64,000 bases of DNA from Chitinophagaceae bacterium PMP191F (GTDB lineage: Bacteria; Bacteroidota; Bacteroidia; Chitinophagales; Chitinophagaceae): the NCBI GenBank assembly GCA_001302245.1, contig LGYU01000004.1, positions 62,001 through 126,000 of the forward strand. The letters are read 5' to 3'. Of this stretch, positions 44,178 through 51,793 are shown piece by piece. Every line of letters begins with the position of its first letter. Position 1 is the stretch's first letter. Below the pieces are notes generated by a model. It was not told the DNA's origin. It made no database searches and saw only the letters and a list, made by a program, of their open reading frames with translations. Both the position numbers and the translations under genes were made by a program.

Positions 44178-45200
44178 ATGCCGCTGAAAGAAGAACTTCA
44201 ACTGATCATTGATAATAAAACCAAGCCGCCGGGTGCGCTGGGTGAGCTTGAAAATATTGCATTACAAGCAGGCCTGATACAACAGACCACCCGGCCACAC
44301 ATTACACAACCACATATTGTTGTATTTGCCGGCGATCATGGTATTGCTCGAACAGGGCTTGTAAATCCCTATCCGCAGGAAGTAACAGCACAGATGGTAC
44401 AAAACTTTCTTCACGGTGGTGCAGCCATCAATGTATTCTGCAAACAGCACCAGATCGTTCTGAAAGTGGCCGATGCTGGTATACAGTCTGACATCATATC
44501 GGACAACCCGATGTTTATTAATGCTAAAATGGGTTATAGCACCCGCAACTATCTTGAAGCAATAGCTATAGATGAACCCGTTGTATTACAAGTCATCGAA
44601 AAGGGAAAGGCCATTGTAAAAGAGATTGCACAAAACGGTTGCAATTGTATAGGCTTTGGAGAAATGGGCATTGGTAACACCTCTTCGGCTGCCCTGATCA
44701 TGAGCGCTATTACAGGTTTACCAGTGGAGCAATGTACAGGAAGGGGTACTGGTGTTAATGATCAGCAATTGCAGGTAAAGATCCGGACGCTGCAACAGGT
44801 ATATGATAAACATCAGCTATATCTATACAAAGATCAGCCGGTTGCTTTATTGTCAAAGATCGGAGGTTTTGAACTTGCCATGCTTACCGGCGCCTACCTG
44901 GAAGCTGCAACGCAAAAAATGATCATTGTAGTAGATGGTTTTATTACTACTGCTGCGTTATTGCTGGCACAACAACTTCGTCCTTCCATACTTCGATACT
45001 GCATTTTTGCCCATACCAGCGGCGAACAGGGGCATGAGAAAATGTTATCCTATCTGCATGCCACGCCACTTTTGCAACTGGGCATGCGATTGGGTGAAGG
45101 CACTGGTGCCGCACTGGCCATTCCCCTCATTCAATCTGCTGTTCTTTTCTTAAATGAAATGGCTTCTTTTACAACTGCCGGTGTTTCCGGCGCACAATAA
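44178..45200 (+). CDS. cobT: Nicotinate-nucleotide-dimethylbenzimidazole phosphoribosyltransferase
   Basis: Makes alpha-ribazole phosphate from nicotinate mononucleotide and a lower-ligand base, for nucleotide-loop assembly of B12. The 340-aa protein starts with IDNKTKPPGALGELENIALQ. It contains HIVVFAGDHGIARTGLVNPY, CIGFGEMGIGNTSSAALIM and, near the end, GMRLGEGTGAALAIPLIQSA, whose Glu is the catalytic base in the family. It lies 28 bp after the PP-loop gene and 6 bp before cobS. Confidence 0.96.
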   Translation: MPLKEELQLIIDNKTKPPGALGELENIALQAGLIQQTTRPHITQPHIVVFAGDHGIARTGLVNPYPQEVTAQMVQNFLHGGAAINVFCKQHQIVLKVADAGIQSDIISDNPMFINAKMGYSTRNYLEAIAIDEPVVLQVIEKGKAIVKEIAQNGCNCIGFGEMGIGNTSSAALIMSAITGLPVEQCTGRGTGVNDQQLQVKIRTLQQVYDKHQLYLYKDQPVALLSKIGGFELAMLTGAYLEAATQKMIIVVDGFITTAALLLAQQLRPSILRYCIFAHTSGEQGHEKMLSYLHATPLLQLGMRLGEGTGAALAIPLIQSAVLFLNEMASFTTAGVSGAQ

Positions 45201-45206
45201 TATCTC

Positions 45207-46022
45207 ATGATAAAGAGCGAGCTTCGCATTTTTTTTACCGCTGTAATGTTCCTTACACGGTTGCCTGTTCCTGCATTCACTGATCATTCGCAGGACTATC
45301 TCGAAAAATCCACGCGTTACTTTCCTCTCATAGGGTGGATAACAGGTGCTATCAGCGCACTCACCTTTATCATTTTCAGTAAATATATTGGTACCGATAT
45401 TGCCATACTGGCCTCCATTATTGCGGGTATTCTTACCACCGGTGCATTGCATGAAGACGGTTTTGCCGATGTGTGTGACGCATTTGGCGGTGGATGGACC
45501 AAAGAAAAGATTCTGCTTATTATGAAAGACAGCAGGCTGGGCACTTTTGGTGTTATAGGTTTGATATGCGTACTGGGCGCCAAATTCCTGCTTCTGAAAG
45601 AGCTTCCCACTTTTATGCCCGATCTTTCCAGTCCTACCACCAACGTTCTTTTTAATTACCGTTATTTTCTACTCATCGTCATTGCTGCACATAGCATCAG
45701 TCGTTTGATGAGCGTACTTACCATCAATCTTTTTGACTATGTTACAGATCCGGATACCAGCAAATCAAAACCGGTTACCAGTCGCAAACCTACTGCCGGT
45801 ATCATTGTTGTTGCCTGTGTTTTTGGGTTACTCCCCCTGACACTGCTGGACTGGCATTTTTTATTCTGTCTCATACCCGTAATGTATGCCGGTTACCAGC
45901 TAGCATGCTATTTTAAAAAATGGATCGGTGGTTACACCGGCGATTGCCTGGGGGCCATTCAGCAGGTAAGTGAACTTACTTTTTATCTTTGTGCCATCAT
46001 TGTATGGAAATATTTTCCATAA
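45207..46022 (+). CDS. cobS: Adenosylcobinamide-GDP ribazoletransferase (cobalamin synthase)
   Basis: An integral membrane enzyme that joins adenosylcobinamide-GDP with alpha-ribazole (phosphate), the last assembly step of the nucleotide loop. The 271-aa protein has the family opening FFTAVMFLTRLPVPAF. The catalytic motif is GALHEDGFADVCDAFGGG, with LIMKDSRLGTFGVIGL downstream. Several hydrophobic segments follow, and the end contains KKWIGGYTGDCLGAIQQ, also a signature. It follows cobT by 6 bp. Confidence 0.96.
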   Translation: MIKSELRIFFTAVMFLTRLPVPAFTDHSQDYLEKSTRYFPLIGWITGAISALTFIIFSKYIGTDIAILASIIAGILTTGALHEDGFADVCDAFGGGWTKEKILLIMKDSRLGTFGVIGLICVLGAKFLLLKELPTFMPDLSSPTTNVLFNYRYFLLIVIAAHSISRLMSVLTINLFDYVTDPDTSKSKPVTSRKPTAGIIVVACVFGLLPLTLLDWHFLFCLIPVMYAGYQLACYFKKWIGGYTGDCLGAIQQVSELTFYLCAIIVWKYFP

Positions 46023-46042
46023 TCACTCTTATCAACTGGATT

Positions 46043-46642
46043 ATGCCCATTTACCTGATACGTCATACAGCTCCTGCAGTTGAAAAAGGTATCTGTTACG
46101 GACAGGCTGACATTGATGTGCTGGATACGTTTGAAACAGAGGCAACAATCATCCGGCAGCATTTGCCTGTTAACCTGCAACATGTTTACAGCAGTCCTCT
46201 TCAACGTTGCCGGAAACTGGCAGACTGGTTATTTCCGGATACAAATATCGTTAACGAGCCTCTTTTGAAAGAGATACATTGCGGTGAATGGGAATTGCAA
46301 CACTGGGATGCTATTCCCAAGGAAATTATTGATCCCTGGATGAATGATTTTGTCAATGTGGCTATACCTGGGGGTGAAAGTTATGTTGCCCTGCATCAAC
46401 GAGTAACACGTTGCTTTGAGCAGATCTGCCACCGGCATTCCAATGCAGTCATTGTAACACATGGAGGAGTGATCAGAAGTATATTGGCACATATCACACA
46501 AACGCCGCTGAAAGATTCCTTTGGCGCATTTGCTATTCATTACGGCTGTGTTATTCAACTGGACCAGACAGATGGTAAATTCACATATCAGCCACTTTCC
46601 AATATTGCCACGCCCAAAGAACAACACAAACCTACCCGGTAA
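46043..46642 (+). CDS. cobC: Alpha-ribazole phosphatase-like histidine phosphatase
   Basis: A 199-aa histidine-phosphatase (phosphoglycerate-mutase superfamily) protein. The catalytic RHxx motif is in MPIYLIRHTAPAVEKGICYG. VYSSPLQRCRKLADWLF carries the second Arg, and VIVTHGGVIRSILAHI the second catalytic His. Position at the end of the cobUTS operon identifies it as the enzyme that dephosphorylates alpha-ribazole phosphate or cobalamin 5'-phosphate. I start at the ATG at 46043, 20 bp after cobS; the longer frame from 45989 would overlap cobS without adding family sequence. Confidence 0.9.
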   Translation: MPIYLIRHTAPAVEKGICYGQADIDVLDTFETEATIIRQHLPVNLQHVYSSPLQRCRKLADWLFPDTNIVNEPLLKEIHCGEWELQHWDAIPKEIIDPWMNDFVNVAIPGGESYVALHQRVTRCFEQICHRHSNAVIVTHGGVIRSILAHITQTPLKDSFGAFAIHYGCVIQLDQTDGKFTYQPLSNIATPKEQHKPTR

Positions 46643-46692
46643 ATCAATTTTCCGGATGTACGTTATTCATATATTTGCCCAAATCAGTGGTT

Positions 46693-47271
46693 ATGCCATT
46701 AAAAATGGATGATATCATCACCGTAACATTTACCCTGTTCGCTATTATTGATATTATTGGCTCTATTCCCCTGCTGATTTCATTGAAACAGAAAATGGGT
46801 GGCATACACGAAATGCAGGCCACACTTATTTCCGGCGGATTGATGATCCTTTTTCTGTATGCTGGCGAAAAATTTCTGGGCGTATTGGGGCTGGATGTAA
46901 AATCCTTTGCTGTAGGGGGTTCTATTGTCATTTTTATCCTGGGACTCGAAATGGTATTGGGCATTGAATTTTTCAAAAGCGACAACAATTCCAAAGCTGG
47001 CACTATTGTTCCTATAGCCTTTCCGCTGATTGCAGGTTCGGGAACACTTACTACGGTGATATCACTGCCAGCCAACTATCATAAAACTGTGATCCTTATC
47101 GGGATATTGATCAACCTGATAATCATTTATATTGTTTTAAAGTCCTTAAACTATATTGCAAAACTTTTGGGACCGGCAGGATTAATCGCAATCAGAAAGT
47201 TTTTTGGCGTAATTTTGCTGGCCATTGCCGTAAAGATCTTTGTAACCAATGTAAGCGGGCTGATCAAATAA
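46693..47271 (+). CDS. MarC-family integral membrane protein
   Basis: A 192-aa polytopic inner-membrane protein of the MarC/UPF0056 family. Landmarks are FTLFAIIDIIGSIPLLISL, GEKFLGVLGLDVKSFAVGGS and PIAFPLIAGSGTLTTVISL, with about six hydrophobic segments. Once named for multiple antibiotic resistance, MarC is not shown to transport antibiotics and its function is open. The ATG at 46693 starts at MPLKMDDI; a TTG at 46675 adds six residues without reason. It lies 50 bp after cobC on the same strand and may read through from the B12 operon, but the function is not related. The tRNA-Arg gene follows. Confidence 0.88.
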   Translation: MPLKMDDIITVTFTLFAIIDIIGSIPLLISLKQKMGGIHEMQATLISGGLMILFLYAGEKFLGVLGLDVKSFAVGGSIVIFILGLEMVLGIEFFKSDNNSKAGTIVPIAFPLIAGSGTLTTVISLPANYHKTVILIGILINLIIIYIVLKSLNYIAKLLGPAGLIAIRKFFGVILLAIAVKIFVTNVSGLIK

Positions 47272-47290
47272 CCTGCTAACGCAAATAAAT

Positions 47291-47362
47291 GGCTTCGTAG
47301 TACAATGGATAGTATGAGAGTTTCCGAAGCTCCAGATCCAGGTTCGATTCCTGGCGAAGCCA
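47291..47362 (+). tRNA. tRNA-Arg, anticodon CCG
   Basis: The cloverleaf folds by hand. The 7-bp acceptor stem is GGCTTCG (47291-47297) / CGAAGCC (47355-47361). The D-stem is GTAC/GTAT and the D-loop contains GG. The anticodon loop TTCCGAA (47322-47328) reads CCG. The T-arm is CCAGG-TTCGATT-CCTGG (47338-47354). Position 27-43 is an A-C mismatch, otherwise the anticodon stem pairs. No 3' CCA is encoded. It reads the arginine codon CGG. Confidence 0.93.
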
Positions 47363-47366
47363 CACA

Positions 47367-47406
47367 TTCAAAAGGGCTTTCAGCAATTGCTGAAAGCCCT
47401 TTTGAA
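47367..47406. terminator. Perfect 40-nt palindrome, terminator of the tRNA gene
   Basis: Two 20-base arms (47367-47386 and 47387-47406) are perfectly complementary, containing AAAAGGGCTTTCAGC and its complement, and are followed by TTTT on the plus strand. It starts 5 bp after the tRNA. It may also end transcripts from the opposite, minus-strand gene that stops at 47430. Confidence 0.8.
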
Positions 47407-47429
47407 TTTTACATATTTCTAAAAGATCA

Positions 47430-48731
47430 TTACAGCTTCAATACAACCTTCTTCACACTTTCTTTTCCATTTACCACCCTGAAATAAAGCGCACCGGATG
47501 GCATTTCTGCAATTGATATATTGGTAACAGCCGCTGTTAGTTTAACAGTTTTCCGTTTTACCATAGCATTATCATAGATTTCTAACACTGTATTTTCAGC
47601 CGGTGTAAATGGCAGTTCAATACGTACCACACCCACTGCCGGGTTGGGATATATCTTCGGCTCGGTGATCTTTATTTCATCATCAGCACGCGGCTTATCT
47701 GATGGTTTTTGTGCAATTCTCCAATCTTGTGGTGGCGTACCACAATCTGCAATGGTCATATACACTGTATAATTTTCACCGGGTCCGCAAACACCGGTAG
47801 CATCTAAACGCACCATGGCTGTTGAACCAATAGGACCGTTGAACAGTACACCGTTTGTATTATTGTATGAACAGTTAGCAAAACTCCATGACAAAGAATA
47901 GTATGCCCCACTGGGGTAAGTAGGATGCAGGTACACCTGCATAAATCCACCCGAGTATTGACAAACAGGATCCGGGAAGCCGCCACCATTATAAGTAACA
48001 TGGCTGAGAATAGGCCCATTACCCATGTTGATCGCTTTGGTGGCCCCTACAGTAGTACCGGCACAGGTAGGTGACATATTCACCGACAAAGAGCTTACAC
48101 CACTATAAGGAGTACTGGCGGTAAATGTACTGCTACTGCTGATTTGGGAAGAAGGACTAATACCACTACCAGCTGTCCATGTATACGATGAGACTCCACT
48201 GGATGTGATAGTGCTGTAATTTTCAGATCCCGAACAGATAAACCGCGCACCAGTGATAGGAATGCTATAATACTTCAATCCTGAGCTGTTATAAGGACTA
48301 TAAGTCGGTGCATGCTGCATCAAAGGCCAGCTACCCCATTTTGAAACAAACAGGTTAGTATTGCTGGTAGTAACCGCGGAATGATCTCCGTTTGGATAAG
48401 AAACCTTGGTGGCATAAGGCAATGCCTTATCGCTTACTTCCACGTAGCTACCGTCTGTCCAGTAAGTATCATCACCTGGCGAATCAATCCAATAAGTAGA
48501 ACCGCCATCAGATTTATTCCATGCATAATTGTGACAATTATAAGTAGCAGATGCATTGGCCAAAAATGTAGCGTTGGGGTAACTGCTGGTAGCCTGGTTA
48601 TTCAGGTATGCAATTTCAGATGGTGTAAATTCAGAAATAGAATAAGCAGTTATATAAGTGCATTTGGGGGTATATACCTGTGCATTGATGGTGCAGGGTA
48701 TAAAAAAGCAGAATAGTAATAAAATTCTCAT
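47430..48731 (-). CDS. Secreted protein with NCHNYAW domain and type IX sorting domain
   Basis: The 433-aa protein has a signal peptide (MRILLLFCFFIPCTINAQ). An N-terminal globular region (about residues 30-150) contains ATYNCHNYAWNKSDGG, a Cys-His pair followed by YPNGDHSAVTTSN. This layout suggests a papain-like amidase or a CHAP/DUF7689-type fold, which I infer without an alignment. The middle holds Ser/Thr-rich immunoglobulin-like segments. The C-terminal part (from KIYPNPAVGVVRIELPF to VKKVVLKL) is a type A sorting signal for type IX secretion, so it should end on the cell surface. The next gene upstream is a secreted partner (48748-49452). Confidence 0.82.
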   Translation of the reverse strand: MRILLLFCFFIPCTINAQVYTPKCTYITAYSISEFTPSEIAYLNNQATSSYPNATFLANASATYNCHNYAWNKSDGGSTYWIDSPGDDTYWTDGSYVEVSDKALPYATKVSYPNGDHSAVTTSNTNLFVSKWGSWPLMQHAPTYSPYNSSGLKYYSIPITGARFICSGSENYSTITSSGVSSYTWTAGSGISPSSQISSSSTFTASTPYSGVSSLSVNMSPTCAGTTVGATKAINMGNGPILSHVTYNGGGFPDPVCQYSGGFMQVYLHPTYPSGAYYSLSWSFANCSYNNTNGVLFNGPIGSTAMVRLDATGVCGPGENYTVYMTIADCGTPPQDWRIAQKPSDKPRADDEIKITEPKIYPNPAVGVVRIELPFTPAENTVLEIYDNAMVKRKTVKLTAAVTNISIAEMPSGALYFRVVNGKESVKKVVLKL

Positions 48732-48747
48732 AGAAAGAGTTTTAAAA

Positions 48748-49452
48748 TCAGCGAATAAAAGTTCTGTTCACCTCAGCTGCAGCTTCGCCGGTTTTTAATA
48801 AACCGGTATCAAGAAAGTCAAGTGTTTCCCGGGTGAATGATGCTTTGTAGTGATAGCGATACAGGTTACCTGCCAGCCTGGTGGTATAGCTGGTACTGAT
48901 AGGGCTGAATACCTCTTTATTGGCAGCTTTATAATCCTGTGCCAGTCCTATTGCAGTCTTTAAGCGTAATGCTGTAGGTTCATCCACTTTGTCCTGTACG
49001 CTTTGTTGTGACAGTAATAGTTCAATAAAAGATAGCTGGAATGAAAACCTGCCCTTTTCAACCAGGCTGTTCAGACTACGCAACTCTGTTGTCAGCAACT
49101 TTCTATACACTGTCAGTAATTTATCTGCAACATCTTTTCTTTCTATAAGGTTTTGCAATCCTTTAAAATTTTCACGCATAGCTTCTATTCCTTTTTGGGG
49201 AGAATTATACGCCCATATTTCGGCCAGTAACGGATAATCAAGACAGGATTCCAGCAATGCTGCCGTAGTAAGATCGGTCAGTATTTTATCGGGAATGGCG
49301 CATGCTTCCACCATTTGCTGGTGCGAAGTAAAACTCTTCCACTCCGAAGACTCCTGTTTTACGGGATAACTGTATTTGCGATCGGTATTTTGTGCAACCG
49401 CCAGATAGCACATAGCATGGGCTATCAAAAGAATAAGCATTCTTTTTTTCAT
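48748..49452 (-). CDS. Hypothetical secreted protein paired with the NCHNYAW protein
   Basis: A 234-aa protein with a signal peptide (MKKRMLILLIAHAMCYLAVA, then QN). The mature part is largely helical and charged, with HQQMVEACAIPDKILTDL, EIWAYNSPQKGIEAMRENF and an internal AAALLESCLDYPLLA-like region. No motif is recognised. It lies 17 bp upstream of the type IX-sorted gene on the same strand, so they are probably one operon. Pairing of a small helical secreted protein with a Cys-His-domain protein invites an immunity or partner role, but nothing in the sequence proves it. Confidence 0.72.
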   Translation of the reverse strand: MKKRMLILLIAHAMCYLAVAQNTDRKYSYPVKQESSEWKSFTSHQQMVEACAIPDKILTDLTTAALLESCLDYPLLAEIWAYNSPQKGIEAMRENFKGLQNLIERKDVADKLLTVYRKLLTTELRSLNSLVEKGRFSFQLSFIELLLSQQSVQDKVDEPTALRLKTAIGLAQDYKAANKEVFSPISTSYTTRLAGNLYRYHYKASFTRETLDFLDTGLLKTGEAAAEVNRTFIR

Positions 49453-49702
49453 ACATAATTTTTGAGTGTCAGTAAATAGAATGTATACCCCTGCGCAGGA
49501 GGGTATGAAATCAGAAAAAAATTATCCCGGGAAAACGCCGAAGGAGAGTGCTGTATTCAAATTATAACAAAATAGCACAACCGACAAATTTATCATGAAC
49601 ACTACCAGTTAAATACACACTAAACAATATCGAAGCCGCTGAAATACAGTCAGTAAGTTTTCAGAAGAAAAATTCCAGGTAAAAGAGACAGGCAATCCAC
49701 AA

Positions 49703-50749
49703 TCAGGTTTCCTCATCAAAAAAGATCTTGTAGTATTTTTTACCACTCATTTCGTCATATCCTTTTTCAATCAGGTCTCTGCGCCCGTGGATGTAGATAT
49801 GAAAGTTTTTATCCAGCTTTAATACCGTCTTAAATACACGCTGTTGTTTCTTTACCGCAGACAAGTGTATATCAAATTCATCTTCAATCTCAAAATTACG
49901 TGATGATTCAAAGTTCTTTTTATAGTCCATGAAAGTGTCTACCACTTCCTGGTGATGCATTACCTCTTCTGTAAATTCCTTCATGTTGAACTGTTCTTTG
50001 GTCTTAAAATAATCCATTGAACGGTTCAGCAGATCTATCTGGTCACTTTTGCTTACATCAAATTTCTCAGGATACTCGTTGGTAATAAAGTTTTTACACA
50101 AACTCAGGTAATTATTGGTATTGTGATAACTATCCGCATATGGCTGTACCTGCAGGAAATCAGTTACCCAATATTGCGCATCATTCTGTTTATTGGTATT
50201 ATCAACTACACATACTTTATAGCCCTCTACGGTATTGGTTTTAAATATCAGGCACCCTTTGTCCAGCTTATTGATGTTTACGCCTTCTTCCTGTATCACT
50301 TCCCAACTCTGCCCATGAGAAAACACTTTCAGAAAGGTTTCTTTGGTCTCAGATTTAAAAATACCAATTGCCTGAATGGTTTCTCCTTCAAACGGCACAT
50401 CATCAAACAATACTACGTACAGCTCACCTTCTTTTACCTTACTATGGGTTGATTTACTATACAGAAACTGGGCAAGAAAAACAGACTGATCTGTAAAAGC
50501 GCTTTTATCCTCAAATATCCGGCGCACATACATGTACACTTCATTCAGCTCTATATCACTGAGATGGGTAAAATGATACAGTTCATTTTCATTAAAGGCG
50601 CCCAGAAAATATTTGGTCAGCAGTCCTTTTACTATTTCATCATTCAGCGTCAGCGGATTTACCGATAATTTCAGCTCCTCTCCCCTGCTGGGGTTACCTA
50701 CTTTATGTACAATTACCTGTTGCAGTAATACATTATCAATTCCTGTCAT
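49703..50749 (-). CDS. NdpA-like 37-kDa nucleoid-associated protein
   Basis: A 348-aa protein of the nucleoid-associated NdpA (YejK) family. Matches are LTKYFLGAFNENELYHFTHL at the start, FVFLAQFLYSKSTHSK-like helices and GELYVVLFDDVPFEG, and a late FDVSKSDQIDLLNRSMDYF. A role in chromosome organisation is taken from the family; DNA binding is not demonstrated by any motif I can read. It is flanked by a 250-bp intergenic region on one side and the promoter of the surface module on the other. Some members are encoded near defence genes, but I see none here. Confidence 0.85.
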   Translation of the reverse strand: MTGIDNVLLQQVIVHKVGNPSRGEELKLSVNPLTLNDEIVKGLLTKYFLGAFNENELYHFTHLSDIELNEVYMYVRRIFEDKSAFTDQSVFLAQFLYSKSTHSKVKEGELYVVLFDDVPFEGETIQAIGIFKSETKETFLKVFSHGQSWEVIQEEGVNINKLDKGCLIFKTNTVEGYKVCVVDNTNKQNDAQYWVTDFLQVQPYADSYHNTNNYLSLCKNFITNEYPEKFDVSKSDQIDLLNRSMDYFKTKEQFNMKEFTEEVMHHQEVVDTFMDYKKNFESSRNFEIEDEFDIHLSAVKKQQRVFKTVLKLDKNFHIYIHGRRDLIEKGYDEMSGKKYYKIFFDEET

Positions 50750-50948
50750 ATAATCCCGTTCTTGAGGTCGCGAAGATAAGGGAGAAGCTTTTCAGGGAGC
50801 TAATTTTCCGAAAGGCAATAATCTTATCTATATATCTCCGTTCAACACAACACATTTGATTTATTTATTATTTAAAGTATCCTGAAAATGAATAATAATA
50901 TCAAAAACCCATTACCGCCTTTATATTTCAACCAGATTTTAATGCGCG

Positions 50949-50981
50949 TTTGTACAGGTGTTATATATATGGTGTAATTTG
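50949..50981 (+). promoter_or_regulatory. Candidate promoter of the surface module
   Basis: TTTG (50949-50952) is followed after 22 bp by TAATTTG (50975-50981), one base short of the usual TAnnTTTG. It is 44 bp before the first ATG of the operon. Confidence 0.35.
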
Positions 50982-51024
50982 ATTGCTTTCTGCCTGCAAC
51001 GTATGCAATTAGCTGATTGTCATA

Positions 51025-51792
51025 ATGCAGTCGCAACCAAAAGCTATAAAAACAGATTTCCTGCTTATGTTACAACGTGTAATGTATACCCTGTGTCTTA
51101 TTACGGCAGGGTATAGCATCAAGGCCCAGGATATTTCCGCTGACACAAGTTTCGTCAGGGCCGCCTATACCAATGCAGTTTCATTGTATTACCAGTTTAC
51201 CGACAAACAAGCCAGATTATACAATGGTATAGAGCATTTGGGTTATCCTTCCAGTTATATAGGCCATGCTTACTTTCTTACCAACGAACTACAAAAAGGG
51301 AACCTGGTGTATGATGGGTTGGCCTTTAAAGATGTACCTATGTTGTATGATATGTATAAGGATGAACTTATCATATTACACTTCAACAACTATACTAAAA
51401 TTGCTCTGCTGAATGAAAAGTTACAAACATTCCTGTTGAACGGGCACCAGTTTGTATACCTCGTTCGCGATAGTCTTCGTGTTCCACTGGCAACTGGTAT
51501 ATATGATAAGCTGTACAGTGGCAGCACCACTGCCTTTGTCAAAAGATCAAAGATCGTTGAAGAAAGGGTTACAGATCATATTGAAAGAGAATTTACGGAG
51601 CACAGTTCCTACTACATCGTAAAAGACGGAACGTACCATTCCATAAAAACTTACAAAGGATTACTGAGTGTTTTTAAAGATAGATCACGCGAGATCCGCC
51701 AGTACCTCCGGAAGAACGATATTAAATTCAGAAAAAATCCAGAAGCTGCCATTGTTAATGCTGCTACGTATTATGACGCTCCAAAAAAATAA
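51025..51792 (+). CDS. Hypothetical exported protein, first gene of the surface module
   Basis: I do not recognise this 255-aa protein. A hydrophobic N-terminal region (FLLMLQRVMYTLCLITAGYS, ending near IKAQ) is a likely signal peptide; translation could also start at 51067. The mature part has aromatic- and Tyr-rich segments (NAVSLYYQFTDKQARLYNG, GHAYFLTNELQKGNLVYDGL) and a C-terminus enriched in Lys and Arg (KDRSREIRQYLRKND). It ends 1 bp before the start of the STN receptor gene, strongly suggesting a shared transcript and a joint function at the cell surface. Candidate roles are a periplasmic or outer-membrane accessory of the receptor. Confidence 0.72.
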   Translation: MQSQPKAIKTDFLLMLQRVMYTLCLITAGYSIKAQDISADTSFVRAAYTNAVSLYYQFTDKQARLYNGIEHLGYPSSYIGHAYFLTNELQKGNLVYDGLAFKDVPMLYDMYKDELIILHFNNYTKIALLNEKLQTFLLNGHQFVYLVRDSLRVPLATGIYDKLYSGSTTAFVKRSKIVEERVTDHIEREFTEHSSYYIVKDGTYHSIKTYKGLLSVFKDRSREIRQYLRKNDIKFRKNPEAAIVNAATYYDAPKK

Positions 51793-51793
51793 C

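Noticed and set aside
51668-51793. N-terminal extension of the STN receptor
   Set aside because: It overlaps the preceding gene, and the signal peptide begins at 51794.
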